A DNA stretch of 64,000 nt from positions 1 through 64,000 of the forward strand of contig JACRLO010000006.1 of assembly GCA_016235245.1 (NCBI GenBank), read 5' to 3'. The notes under the pieces are model-generated. The model was not told the origin of the DNA, did not search any database, and saw only the letters and a list, made by a program, of their open reading frames with translations. This DNA is from Nitrospirota bacterium (GTDB taxonomy: Bacteria; Nitrospirota; Thermodesulfovibrionia; Thermodesulfovibrionales; UBA6898). A program made the translations under genes and the position numbers. Within the stretch, counting starts at the first letter, position 1. Each line of letters starts with the position of its first letter. Of this stretch, positions 37,152 to 45,778 are shown one piece after another.

Positions 37152-38729
37152 ATGCTCGTAAATAAGTCTTTTCACTCACTGACCGGGAAACTCATACTTA
37201 CAATCGGCACGCTCATGATCGCCGGGAGCATGCTCTTCTGGCTGTTTCTTTTTAAGTATCAGGAAAAAGAGCTCATCGCAAGTTCGGTCAAATACGGGTA
37301 TTCCTTCGTCGATTACATCAGAAACAGCACGCGCTACGGCATGCTGACGGTACAGGGCACACTCATCCAGCAGACCGTTGAGGCTGTCGGCATAGCCGAA
37401 GGCATCCAGGATGTCCGCATCTTCGACAGCAGAGGTAAAATTGCCTATGCATCTGACAGAAAACATATCGGTACCGTCCTCGACAAAAACTCAGGCCTTT
37501 GCCTGAGATGCCACCCTCCCTCGGGCCCGACAAAAGACACGCCAAGCTGGAAAATCACAAAAGGCGAGCACTACAGGATACTGAACATTGTGCAGCCCAT
37601 ATACAATGAGCCTGCCTGCTACAATGCCTCGTGCCATGTGCATCCCAGGGAGCAGCGTGTCCTGGGCCTCGTTGAGGCAGATCTTTCGCTCGAACTCCTT
37701 GATCACGGCATCAAACAGCAGGGCATTGCCATCACGATCTATGTGCTTGCCTTTTCGATCGTCATATCCGGCACGCTCTGTGTCATCCTCTGGAACTTTG
37801 TATCTACCCCTGTTACCATGCTCGCACAGGGCATGAGAAAAGTTGCGGCAGGCGATCTCGACTTTAAAATTAATATCAACCGAAAAGACGAAATCGGCGA
37901 ACTCGCCAATACGTTTAATGCTATGAGCGACGAACTCAGGAAGGCAAAGAACGAACGTCTGGAATGGTCTAACACGCTTGAAAAGAAGGTCCAGGAAAAA
38001 ACAGAGGCGATCCATCGGGCACAGCAGCAGCTTATCCATTCGGAAAAACTTGCCTCCCTGGGAAGGATGGCTGCAGGAGTCGCTCATGAGATCAACAGTC
38101 CGCTTACCGGCATTGTGACCTTCGGACATCTCCTTCTGAAGAAGTTTCCGGAAGGCACGGAAGACCGCGAAGATATCGAGGTCATTATTGATCAGGCAAA
38201 CCGTTGCTCCAATATCATCAAGGGGCTTCTGGGCTTTGCACGCGCAACAACAGCAGACAAGACCAGGACAAATATCAATGACGTAATCAACAGTACGCTC
38301 AATATCGTCAAGAACAAGGCAGACTTCTTCAACATAAAGCTGTCCTCGAACCTGGATCCTTCACTTAATATGGTACGGGCAGACGCGCCCCAGTTGCAGC
38401 AGGTCTTCCTGAACATGATCGTTAACGCTGCCGATGCCTGCGAAGGAAAGGGTTCTATCACCATAACGACCTCAAATGTCAATGACAATGGAGAGGACTA
38501 TGCCCAGGTGGAGTTCAGGGATACAGGACATGGGATCAAGGACGAGGCGCTCGAAAAGATCTTTGAGCCCTTTTTCACCACAAAACCTGTCGGCAAAGGC
38601 ACAGGCCTTGGCCTCGCCGTAAGCCACGGTATCATTCAGGACCATGGCGGAAAGATCACGATCAGCACAAAAATCGGTGAAGGCACCAGTTTCTTTATCT
38701 GGCTGCCGGCACTGAAGGAGACTGCATGA
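37152..38729 (+). CDS. Membrane sensor histidine kinase with a periplasmic c-heme-type sensor domain
   Basis: 525 residues. Membrane segment at ~12-34; periplasmic domain to ~190 with CLRCH (117-121, a standard c-heme site) and CYNASCH (156-162, C-x4-CH, the rarer heme spacing); second membrane segment ~190-215; HAMP ~216-270; coiled region; HisKA with [10 protein letters not shown] (phospho-His 312); ATPase domain with NAADAC (N box), DTGHGI, and [14 protein letters not shown]. It probably senses redox state or a gas ligand in the periplasm through one or two hemes. Its stop overlaps the ATG of the next gene, a response regulator. No heme in the protein can be proven from sequence alone. Confidence 0.88.
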   Translation: MLVNKSFHSLTGKLILTIGTLMIAGSMLFWLFLFKYQEKELIASSVKYGYSFVDYIRNSTRYGMLTVQGTLIQQTVEAVGIAEGIQDVRIFDSRGKIAYASDRKHIGTVLDKNSGLCLRCHPPSGPTKDTPSWKITKGEHYRILNIVQPIYNEPACYNASCHVHPREQRVLGLVEADLSLELLDHGIKQQGIAITIYVLAFSIVISGTLCVILWNFVSTPVTMLAQGMRKVAAGDLDFKININRKDEIGELANTFNAMSDELRKAKNERLEWSNTLEKKVQEKTEAIHRAQQQLIHSEKLASLGRMAAGVAHEINSPLTGIVTFGHLLLKKFPEGTEDREDIEVIIDQANRCSNIIKGLLGFARATTADKTRTNINDVINSTLNIVKNKADFFNIKLSSNLDPSLNMVRADAPQLQQVFLNMIVNAADACEGKGSITITTSNVNDNGEDYAQVEFRDTGHGIKDEALEKIFEPFFTTKPVGKGTGLGLAVSHGIIQDHGGKITISTKIGEGTSFFIWLPALKETA

Positions 38730-39100
38730 GCAGGGGAAAGATTCTTGTCATCGATGATGAAGACATTGTACGCTTAAGCTGCAGCCGCTCTCTTGTCCCC
38801 GAAGGATATGAGTTGAAAATGGCGAAAAACGGTCCGGAGGGTCTCAAGATACTTGACGAAGAGACCTTTGATCTCGTACTCACTGATCTTAAAATGCCAA
38901 ACATGGACGGGATAGAAGTGCTGGGGACTATCAAGGAGAAGTGGCCGAAGACAGACGTGGTCATCGTAACGGGATACCAGACTGTTGAAACCGCCGTAAA
39001 GGCGATTAAGCTCGGCGCCTTTGACTATATCGAAAAACCGTTCACACCTGATTCTTTGGTCGAGACCGTAACAAAAGTCTTTAAGGCACGGAATAAGTGA
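38726..39100 (+). CDS. Single-domain response regulator (CheY-like)
   Basis: A 124-residue receiver domain: acidic pocket VIDDED, phospho-acceptor Asp54 in VLTDLKMP, switch Thr82 in VTGY, and Lys104 in YIEKPF. There is no output domain, so it is likely a phosphotransfer or protein-binding regulator. ATGA overlap with the kinase gene shows strict coupling; the kinase is its likely phosphate donor. Confidence 0.92.
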   Translation: MSRGKILVIDDEDIVRLSCSRSLVPEGYELKMAKNGPEGLKILDEETFDLVLTDLKMPNMDGIEVLGTIKEKWPKTDVVIVTGYQTVETAVKAIKLGAFDYIEKPFTPDSLVETVTKVFKARNK

Positions 39101-39152
39101 AGCTTTTTCTTTTTTGTGCAAAATCAGCATGCAGCGTTAAAGGAGGGCAGTC

Positions 39153-39920
39153 ATGAAAAGTAAGGGGAAGATTCTGGTTCTTGACGACGATCCTGTCGTA
39201 ACCCTGAGCTGTAAGAGGATCCTCGGTGCAGAGGGTTTTAATATCATCACGGTTGATAAGGGAGAGGATGCCATCAAGAAGGTATCCAATGAAGAGTTCG
39301 ACCTTCTTATATCAGACGTAAGGCTGCCTGACATGAACGGTATTTCGGTGCTCCGCGAAACAAAAATCGTCCAGCCCAAGCTTGACGTGGTGATTATCAC
39401 CGGGTACCCCACACTCGACGAAGCAAAAGAGTCCGTCCGTTTAGGCGCTTTTGAGTTCATCGAAAAGCCATTTACACCTGACTTCATGCTGAACGTTGCG
39501 CGAAAGGTATTTGATACCCGCGGATGGATACTGAGGAAAGCGTTCATCGATGATTTCAGAAACGACATCGTCAATCTTCGCGACACCCAGAACCCGGTCC
39601 TGTTCTATAAGGAAGGGACCTGGGCACGGCCGCTGAAGGACAACATATGGGAAGTCGGCTGCGATGCACGCTACTGGCTCCTGGCCGGTCAGCTCGCATC
39701 CATTGAACTTCCTCAGAATCTGCGGACGATCATGGCAGGCGAGAGCTTCGGCAAGATCCTTTCGAGCAGCGGCCAGACAGATGATCTGATCGCTCCCATG
39801 ACAGGAAGGGTTACCGAAGTCAACCATCACGCTAACACTGCCATGAGCGCTCTCGTTCGGGACAACCTGAGCGAGGGATGGCTTCTCTGGCTTGCACGCA
39901 TAGAACCGATAACTATTTAA
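39153..39920 (+). CDS. Response regulator fused to a GcvH-like (glycine cleavage H / lipoyl-fold) domain
   Basis: 255 residues. Receiver domain at 1-120 with phospho-Asp55 (LISDVRLPD) and Lys in FIEKPF. After a linker, residues ~150-250 look like GcvH: YWLLAGQLASIELPQNL, MAGESFGKI, LIAPMTGRVTEVN and SEGWLLWLARIEP. GcvH has its lipoyl-lysine between SFG and the following AP/SP motif (ESVKAAS); here that segment is LSSSGQTDD with no lysine, so it is probably not lipoylated and acts as a binding domain. AAGGAGG precedes the ATG. The gene is between the kinase pair and the receiver-NuoE fusion. Confidence 0.82.
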   Translation: MKSKGKILVLDDDPVVTLSCKRILGAEGFNIITVDKGEDAIKKVSNEEFDLLISDVRLPDMNGISVLRETKIVQPKLDVVIITGYPTLDEAKESVRLGAFEFIEKPFTPDFMLNVARKVFDTRGWILRKAFIDDFRNDIVNLRDTQNPVLFYKEGTWARPLKDNIWEVGCDARYWLLAGQLASIELPQNLRTIMAGESFGKILSSSGQTDDLIAPMTGRVTEVNHHANTAMSALVRDNLSEGWLLWLARIEPITI

Positions 39921-39944
39921 TGGAACTACTATTGAGGAGGATTT

Positions 39945-40871
39945 ATGGCTGCTGAACCCAAGATCCTGGTCGTTGATGACGAACTCGTTGTCATCAAGAG
40001 TGCCGAACGGGTACTAAAGAGCGAAGGATACCAGATAGAGGGGGCGCTTGGGGGTCGGGAAGCGATCCTCAAGATGGAACAGGGCAATTATGATCTGGTC
40101 TTTACTGACCTGAAGATGCCGGAGGTTGACGGCATAACGCTTATTCGGTGGATCAAGAAATCCAGACCGAATATCGGGATCGTCATCATAACGGGATATC
40201 CATCGCAGGAGACCATGAAAGAGGCGATAGACCTCGGCATCATAGACTATGTGCCGAAACCTTTCACCCCCTCGGTTCTGCTTGATGTTACAAAAAGGGC
40301 TGTGCAGTGGGCTGAAGGAAGAAAACCCGCGGAGGAAAAAGGCGCGGAGGAGTTCCCGCCGTCTATGGCGGCAGAGCTCGACAGGGTTATACGCGAATAC
40401 CGCCACAGGCCGGGATGCCTGATCCCCGTTTTGCAGAGAGCGCAGGAAATTGTGGGATATCTCCCGCCAATCGTCCAGAAGCGTGTAGCAAAAGGTCTGA
40501 ATATACCCCAGGCAGAGGTTCACAGCGTTGTCTCCTTCTACTCGTTCTTTACCATGAAGCCCCGCGGCGATCATAATATCAGGGTATGCCTCGGAACCGC
40601 ATGCTACGTCAAGGGGATCGAGGGTGTTGTTGACAAAATCAGGGAAACGCTCAAGATCAATGTTGGGGAGACAACAGACGACAAGAAATTCTCACTCGAA
40701 GGAGTGCGCTGTCTCGGTGCATGCGGCCTGGCACCGGTCATGGTCATCGATGAAGATACCTTCGGCAATATGTCTGCAAAAAAAGCGATAGAAATAATCA
40801 ATCGCTACTCACCTGTTACTGCAGAAGCATCTGCCGTTGCTGAAGAAGCGCTTGCAGGACAGGAGGAATAA
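39945..40871 (+). CDS. Response regulator receiver fused to a NuoE/HoxE/HndA-type 2Fe-2S subunit
   Basis: 308 residues. Residues 1-120 are a receiver domain (VVDDE, phospho-Asp55 in VFTDLKMPE, ITGYP, VPKPFTP). A short charged linker (~121-138) leads to a complete NuoE domain: RPGCLIPVLQRAQEIVGYLP, VVSFYSFF, and 2Fe-2S ligands Cys215, Cys220, Cys256 and Cys260 (VCLGTAC, RCLGACGLAPV). So the domain that usually passes signals is built into an NADH dehydrogenase subunit. The next genes are its NuoF and NuoG partners. The natural reading is that phosphorylation changes assembly or electron transfer of this complex. Confidence 0.9.
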   Translation: MAAEPKILVVDDELVVIKSAERVLKSEGYQIEGALGGREAILKMEQGNYDLVFTDLKMPEVDGITLIRWIKKSRPNIGIVIITGYPSQETMKEAIDLGIIDYVPKPFTPSVLLDVTKRAVQWAEGRKPAEEKGAEEFPPSMAAELDRVIREYRHRPGCLIPVLQRAQEIVGYLPPIVQKRVAKGLNIPQAEVHSVVSFYSFFTMKPRGDHNIRVCLGTACYVKGIEGVVDKIRETLKINVGETTDDKKFSLEGVRCLGACGLAPVMVIDEDTFGNMSAKKAIEIINRYSPVTAEASAVAEEALAGQEE

Positions 40872-40876
40872 GCATA

Positions 40877-42784
40877 ATGGCTAAACTGAATATAGAAGAT
40901 CTTAAAACGCTCCATGAAAAGAGCAAGGCGGCTTTCAGACCTGACAGCGGCAAGTATAAAACAAAGGTGACAGTCCATATGGGCACCTGCGGACTTGCCG
41001 CAGGCGCAAAACAGGTGATGGACACGCTCGTTGAAGAGGTGAAAAAGAGCGGCCTTGCAGACATCCTGATCGCAACATCAGGATGCGCAGGGCTCTGCGG
41101 CAGAGAACCGATCATGACGGTTGAGCAGCCGGGATCTGAGCCGGTCAAGTATTGTGACCTCAACAGTGAAAAGACCCAGAAGATTGTGAAGGAACATCTT
41201 GCCGAGGGCAACGTTGTCTCGTCAATGGCCCTCCCTGCCAAGAAAGATATGCCGTTCATGAATCTTCAGGAACTTCGCGTATTGAGGAACACCGGCTTTA
41301 TGGATCCGGAAAGCATAGATGAATATATAGCGCGTGACGGGTATCTCGCAGCAGCAAAAGCGCTTACGATGACAAAAGAAGATATTATCAAGACCGTAAA
41401 GGACTCCGGTCTGAGGGGCAGGGGTGGTGCAGGCTTCCTTACCGGACTTAAATGGGAGTTCGCCTCACGGGTACCATCAGAAATAAAGTATATGCTCTGC
41501 AATGGTGACGAGGGCGATCCCGGTGCATTCATGGACAGGTCTGTCATGGAGGCTGATCCTCACTCTGTCATTGAGGGAATGATCATTGGTGCAAAAGCTA
41601 TCGGAGCAAACTACGGATATATTTATGTCAGGGCTGAATATCCCCTTGCAGTCAAGAGACTGCAGATGGCCATTGACAAGGCAACCGAAATGGGCCTTTT
41701 GGGCAAAAACATATTAAACACCGGCTTTGACTTTGAACTCGGGATCTATCTCGGAGCAGGAGCATTTGTCTGCGGCGAGGAGACTGCACTTATGCGCTCC
41801 CTTGAAGGCAAGCGAGGCATGCCAAGGCCAAGGCCTCCCTTCCCTGCAGTCAAGGGGCTCTGGGACAAGCCTTCGGTGCTGAACAACGTAGAGACCCTTG
41901 CACAGATAGCACCTATCATTCTCAATGGGTCTGAATGGTACAGGACCGCAGGTACGGAAAAGAGCGCAGGCACCAAGGTATTTGCCCTCACCGGAGCGGT
42001 CAATAATGTCGGCCTTGTCGAAGTGCCTATGGGCATCCCTCTCAGGCAGATTATCTACGACATCGGAGGCGGCATCAGGAAAGGAAGAAAGTTCAAGTCC
42101 GTACAGCTCGGCGGCCCGTCAGGAGGCTGCATACCGGAACATCTTCTGGACATCCCCGTGACCTATGAAGACATCATGGCAACCGGAGCAATCGTCGGTT
42201 CAGGCGGCATGGTTGTCATGGACGACAATACCTGCATGGTCGGCACGGCAAAATTCTTTCTTGAGTTTACGGCTGACGAATCCTGCGGCAAGTGTACGCC
42301 CTGCAGGGTCGGCACAAAGATTCTTCTCGATATGCTCACTGACATCACCGAGGGGAAAGGCAAGGAAGGAGACATTGAAACGCTTGAGGACCTGAGCAGG
42401 GACATCATCACAACATCACTCTGCGGCCTTGGTCAGACGGCCCCCAATCCGGTCCTTTCTACGATCAGATATTTCAAAAACGAATATGAATCTCATATCC
42501 ATCAGAAATGGTGCAAAGCAGGCGTATGCCGCAGCCTCACAACATTCATGATCGATGAAAAACTCTGTAAGGCCTGTGGTGCATGCCTCAGGGCATGCCC
42601 GGCAAAGGCAATAGTCGGCGAGAAGAAGGTGCCTCATAAGATCATCCAGGAACTCTGCGTACATTGCAGATCCTGCTATGATACCTGCAAATTCAACTCT
42701 ATCAGGATCCTCCCTGCGGGCTTTGAAGGCGATCCAAATGAGTTCCTCGAAAAAGCCTCAGCAGGCAAAAAGGAGGAGAAATAA
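40877..42784 (+). CDS. NuoF/HndC/HydB-type NADH-binding flavoprotein with ferredoxin extensions
   Basis: 635 residues. N-terminal ~110 residues are a 2Fe-2S thioredoxin-like domain (MGTCGLAAGA, TSGCAGLCGREP). The core is NuoF: GLRGRGGAGFLTGLKWEF, CNGDEGDPGAFMDR, GAGAFVCGEETALMRSLEG, and ESCGKCTPCRVG. The C-terminal ~70 residues add two 4Fe-4S motifs (CKACGACLRACP, CVHCRSCYDTC). This is the layout of NADP-reducing or bifurcating hydrogenase subunits (HndC, HydB), not of plain NuoF. It should oxidise NAD(P)H or reduce NAD(P)+ using FMN. It begins 5 nt after the receiver-NuoE gene. Confidence 0.92.
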   Translation: MAKLNIEDLKTLHEKSKAAFRPDSGKYKTKVTVHMGTCGLAAGAKQVMDTLVEEVKKSGLADILIATSGCAGLCGREPIMTVEQPGSEPVKYCDLNSEKTQKIVKEHLAEGNVVSSMALPAKKDMPFMNLQELRVLRNTGFMDPESIDEYIARDGYLAAAKALTMTKEDIIKTVKDSGLRGRGGAGFLTGLKWEFASRVPSEIKYMLCNGDEGDPGAFMDRSVMEADPHSVIEGMIIGAKAIGANYGYIYVRAEYPLAVKRLQMAIDKATEMGLLGKNILNTGFDFELGIYLGAGAFVCGEETALMRSLEGKRGMPRPRPPFPAVKGLWDKPSVLNNVETLAQIAPIILNGSEWYRTAGTEKSAGTKVFALTGAVNNVGLVEVPMGIPLRQIIYDIGGGIRKGRKFKSVQLGGPSGGCIPEHLLDIPVTYEDIMATGAIVGSGGMVVMDDNTCMVGTAKFFLEFTADESCGKCTPCRVGTKILLDMLTDITEGKGKEGDIETLEDLSRDIITTSLCGLGQTAPNPVLSTIRYFKNEYESHIHQKWCKAGVCRSLTTFMIDEKLCKACGACLRACPAKAIVGEKKVPHKIIQELCVHCRSCYDTCKFNSIRILPAGFEGDPNEFLEKASAGKKEEK

Positions 42785-45241
42785 ATGATTGAACTGATCA
42801 TTGATGATAAGAACGTATCTGTCGAGGAAGGCACCACTATCCTCGCTGCAGCAAAAAAAGTCGGCATCAATATCCCCAATATGTGCTATGACAAGAGACT
42901 AAGACCATACGGTGGATGCAGGATCTGTGTTGTTGAGCAGGAGGGCAACCCGAGACTGCTCGCCTCATGTTCAACGCCGGCAGCAGCAGGCATGGTGATC
43001 AAGACCGATACACCAAAACTGAAAAAAGTTCGTCAGACCGTTCTGGAACTTATGCTTGTGCATCATCCGCTTGACTGTCCGGTCTGCGACAAAGCAGGAG
43101 AGTGCGATCTTCAGGACATGGCCTTTCAGTATGGCAAACCTGAAGGCAGATTTATCCGCCACAGGAAAGCCATGCCTTCAGATGTGAGGGGGCCCCTTGT
43201 AGAGCTCACAGCCAACCGGTGCATCCTCTGCGGCAAGTGTGTGAGAATATGCGCCGAGCACCAGGGACGCGGTGCTCTCGGCCTTATCGGCCGAGGTTTT
43301 CCTACCGTCGTTCAGCCTGCCTTCGGAGAAATCCTTGAATGTGACTACTGCGGACAGTGCATTGATATCTGCCCCACAGGCGCCCTTCTGAGCAAGCCCA
43401 TGAAGTTCCAGGCGCGCGCCTGGTTCCTTGAAGAAAAAGATACGATATGTCCCTTCTGCGGATGCGGCTGCACACTTACCATAGGCACCCGGGAAGGCAA
43501 AATTCTGAGATCCCGCGCAAAAGAAGACAACGGCAGGAGTGAGGGCAACCTCTGCGGAAGAGGCAGATTCGGCGTCGATTACATCTACAGCGAGAACCGG
43601 CTGAAAACACCGCTCATCAGAAAAGATGGTGAGCTTGTTGCCGCAACATGGGATGAAGCCCTCAAGTATGCAGGCGACAGCCTGACCCGAATTGTGGCTG
43701 CTCATGGAAAAGATGCAGTTGGTGCGCTTGGCTCCCACCGCTGCACTAACGAGGACAACTACATGCTCAGGAAGTTCATGAGCACTGTTATCGGCTCTGC
43801 CAACCTTGATTCGTCCGCTGCGTTTGGATACTCGAGGGTCCAGCAGGCCCTGTCTATGGCCTTCGGCACAACATCTCACACCATTGACATGAAATACCCC
43901 CTGGGCAAAGATGTCATAATGGTCATTGAATCTGACATCAGCGCTACCCACCCCGTGTTTGGCCTGAATATCCTCAAGGCAAAGCGTGAAGGTTCAACAC
44001 TGATCGTTTCAGATTCTCGTGAAACAAAACTGACACGCCACTGCAGCTCTCATCTCCGGACGGAAAGCGGCACATCGGTGGCATTCATAAACGGCCTGAT
44101 GAAGGTTATCATTGATAAAGACCTTTTCAACAGACAGGTCGTTTCGAAAATTGAGGGATTTGATACGTTCGAAAAAAGTCTTGGTGACTATACCCCGGAC
44201 AAGGTTTCAAAAATAACACGCGTATCTGAAACAGAGATTACCGAAACAGCTGAAACTCTTGCAAAGGCAAAAAGCCGCATGATCTCATTAACCGTAAATG
44301 TTTCTGAAAACACCAAAGGGATGGACATGGTGCTTGCAGTTGCAAATCTTGTGCTGCTCCTTGGCGATGAACCGGAAACCCTTCAGATACCGGCGGAATA
44401 TGCCAACACCCTCGGCATGACCAAAATGGGGATTGCACCTGAGGCAGGAACAAAAGATTTCTTCAATATGCTCTATGAGCAGGGTGCTGTTAAGGGGCTT
44501 TTCGTCATGGGCGAAGACCCTGTTTCAGCATATCCCTTCAGCTCAAGGATCCTGTCTGTGCTCAAATCCCTTGATCTGCTGATCGTACAGGACATTGCAC
44601 TTACCGAAACCGCAAAGCTTGCACATATTGTGCTTCCTGCCGCAGGCTGGTCGGAAAAAGATGGGACATTTATTAATACTGAAGGCATCAGCCAGAAGCT
44701 CCAGCGGATCATTGAGACGCCGGGCCTGTCCATGCCGGACTGGAAGATATTGAGAAACCTTGCGCTTGCGATGGGCAAGGAGATAGGAACGAGAAGTGTT
44801 GAGGGCCTCTCTGAGGAAATAGCGAATACGGTGCTCAAAGAGAAGAAGCCTGCGGACAAAATGGCCTTTCACGCAGTACCCTATTTGGCAGGAGAAATCC
44901 CTTCGGCCGAGTATCCACTGGCGCTGGTAGTCAGGGATGTGCTTCAGCATTCAGGCAGCATGTCTACGCGCTCAAAGTCTCTCGATCTTGTCGTTTCTGA
45001 GGCATACCTTGAACTCAATGAAGAAGATGCGACCAAACTCGGTGTATCAGACAACAGTCATGTAAAGGTCTCCTCAAGAAGAGGCACGATCTACCTGAAG
45101 GCCAAAATAACCGACGCTGTCCCTGCCGGAACGGTTTTTTCATCAACGCATTTCCCGCATGGTCGTGTAAACACCCTGCTCTACTATCCTGAAAACGGCA
45201 CAGCCAGTCCGTGCGCCGTAAAAGTAGAGTCTACAAAATAA
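42785..45241 (+). CDS. NuoG-like iron-sulfur subunit lacking an active molybdenum site
   Basis: 818 residues. 2Fe-2S ferredoxin motif (CYDKRLRPYGGCRICVVEQ), HHPLDCPVCDKAGECDLQD, two 4Fe-4S motifs (CILCGKCVRIC, CDYCGQCIDICP) and CPFCGCGC at the start of a molybdopterin-oxidoreductase fold. Where NAD-dependent formate dehydrogenases have the Mo-ligand Cys or Sec, this protein has DSSAAFGYSRVQQAL, with none. So it is NuoG-like wiring, not formate dehydrogenase. No FeFe- or NiFe-hydrogenase gene follows, so the final electron partner of this NuoEFG set is not in the operon. It ends at two terminators. Confidence 0.88.
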   Translation: MIELIIDDKNVSVEEGTTILAAAKKVGINIPNMCYDKRLRPYGGCRICVVEQEGNPRLLASCSTPAAAGMVIKTDTPKLKKVRQTVLELMLVHHPLDCPVCDKAGECDLQDMAFQYGKPEGRFIRHRKAMPSDVRGPLVELTANRCILCGKCVRICAEHQGRGALGLIGRGFPTVVQPAFGEILECDYCGQCIDICPTGALLSKPMKFQARAWFLEEKDTICPFCGCGCTLTIGTREGKILRSRAKEDNGRSEGNLCGRGRFGVDYIYSENRLKTPLIRKDGELVAATWDEALKYAGDSLTRIVAAHGKDAVGALGSHRCTNEDNYMLRKFMSTVIGSANLDSSAAFGYSRVQQALSMAFGTTSHTIDMKYPLGKDVIMVIESDISATHPVFGLNILKAKREGSTLIVSDSRETKLTRHCSSHLRTESGTSVAFINGLMKVIIDKDLFNRQVVSKIEGFDTFEKSLGDYTPDKVSKITRVSETEITETAETLAKAKSRMISLTVNVSENTKGMDMVLAVANLVLLLGDEPETLQIPAEYANTLGMTKMGIAPEAGTKDFFNMLYEQGAVKGLFVMGEDPVSAYPFSSRILSVLKSLDLLIVQDIALTETAKLAHIVLPAAGWSEKDGTFINTEGISQKLQRIIETPGLSMPDWKILRNLALAMGKEIGTRSVEGLSEEIANTVLKEKKPADKMAFHAVPYLAGEIPSAEYPLALVVRDVLQHSGSMSTRSKSLDLVVSEAYLELNEEDATKLGVSDNSHVKVSSRRGTIYLKAKITDAVPAGTVFSSTHFPHGRVNTLLYYPENGTASPCAVKVESTK

Positions 45242-45269
45242 AGAGGACAGATGGCAGCCTGTCCTCTTT
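45240..45269 (+). terminator. Rho-independent terminator of the NuoEFG-like operon
   Basis: An 11-bp perfect stem (AAAGAGGACAG with its complement) and 8-nt loop, followed by TTTGTTT. It starts within the stop codon of the NuoG-like gene. Confidence 0.8.
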
Positions 45270-45315
45270 GTTTAGCACCGCCAATATTATCACTCTATTC
45301 TGCTCCTCGCATGAA

Positions 45316-45353
45316 AAGCCCTGTTTTTTCACGAACATCGGAAAGCAGGGCTT
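45316..45353 (+). terminator. Second terminator hairpin
   Basis: AAGCCCTG (45316-45323) pairs with CAGGGCTT (45346-45353); inner TTTC/GAAA pairs lengthen the stem. ATTTTTATT follows. It backs up the terminator 50 nt upstream. Confidence 0.6.
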
Positions 45354-45409
45354 ATTTTTATTGTCTGTCGCTATGGTAGGATAATCAATTCAGAAATCCC
45401 GGGGGAATT

Positions 45410-45772
45410 ATGCCTGAAAAATGGTCTGATGGGCTGCCAGATGATGCTTTTTTATCAGAAGCTGAAAAAACCTATATGAATGCTTTGACAAGGATAAAAG
45501 AAGGTCTGGCAAAAGGATTTGATTTTGATAGTGCAAGCGCCACGGTCAAGATCGATGATGAGTTCCTGAAACAGGATGTATTGGACGATGTGTTGAAGGT
45601 ACTCATTGCCGAGGAGCATTTCGTAAAAAAGATTCCTCTTGAGCAGATCAGCCGGAAATTAAATCTGCCTGGCGACCGTCTTGAAAAAGCCCGGACGGAG
45701 ATGCTTGAAGATATTGAAAGGTCCACTATCGGCGTCTTGCACAATGACGTCGAAAAAGAAACAGAACATTAG
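45410..45772 (+). CDS. Hypothetical protein (120 aa)
   Basis: A small, acidic, mostly helical soluble protein (begins MPEKWSDGLPDDAFLSEAEK). The C-terminal half (LEQISRKLNLPGDRLEKARTEML) could form a helix-turn-helix-like pair, but this is not clear enough for a call. It precedes the L,D-transpeptidase gene by 6 nt and is probably co-transcribed with it. I do not recognise the family. Confidence 0.7.
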   Translation: MPEKWSDGLPDDAFLSEAEKTYMNALTRIKEGLAKGFDFDSASATVKIDDEFLKQDVLDDVLKVLIAEEHFVKKIPLEQISRKLNLPGDRLEKARTEMLEDIERSTIGVLHNDVEKETEH

Positions 45773-45778
45773 TCGCCT

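Noticed and set aside
42785-45241. Formate dehydrogenase alpha subunit
   Set aside because: The Fe-S layout fits NAD-linked formate dehydrogenase, but the Mo-ligand Cys/Sec is absent (AAFGYS), so NuoG-like is the safer call.
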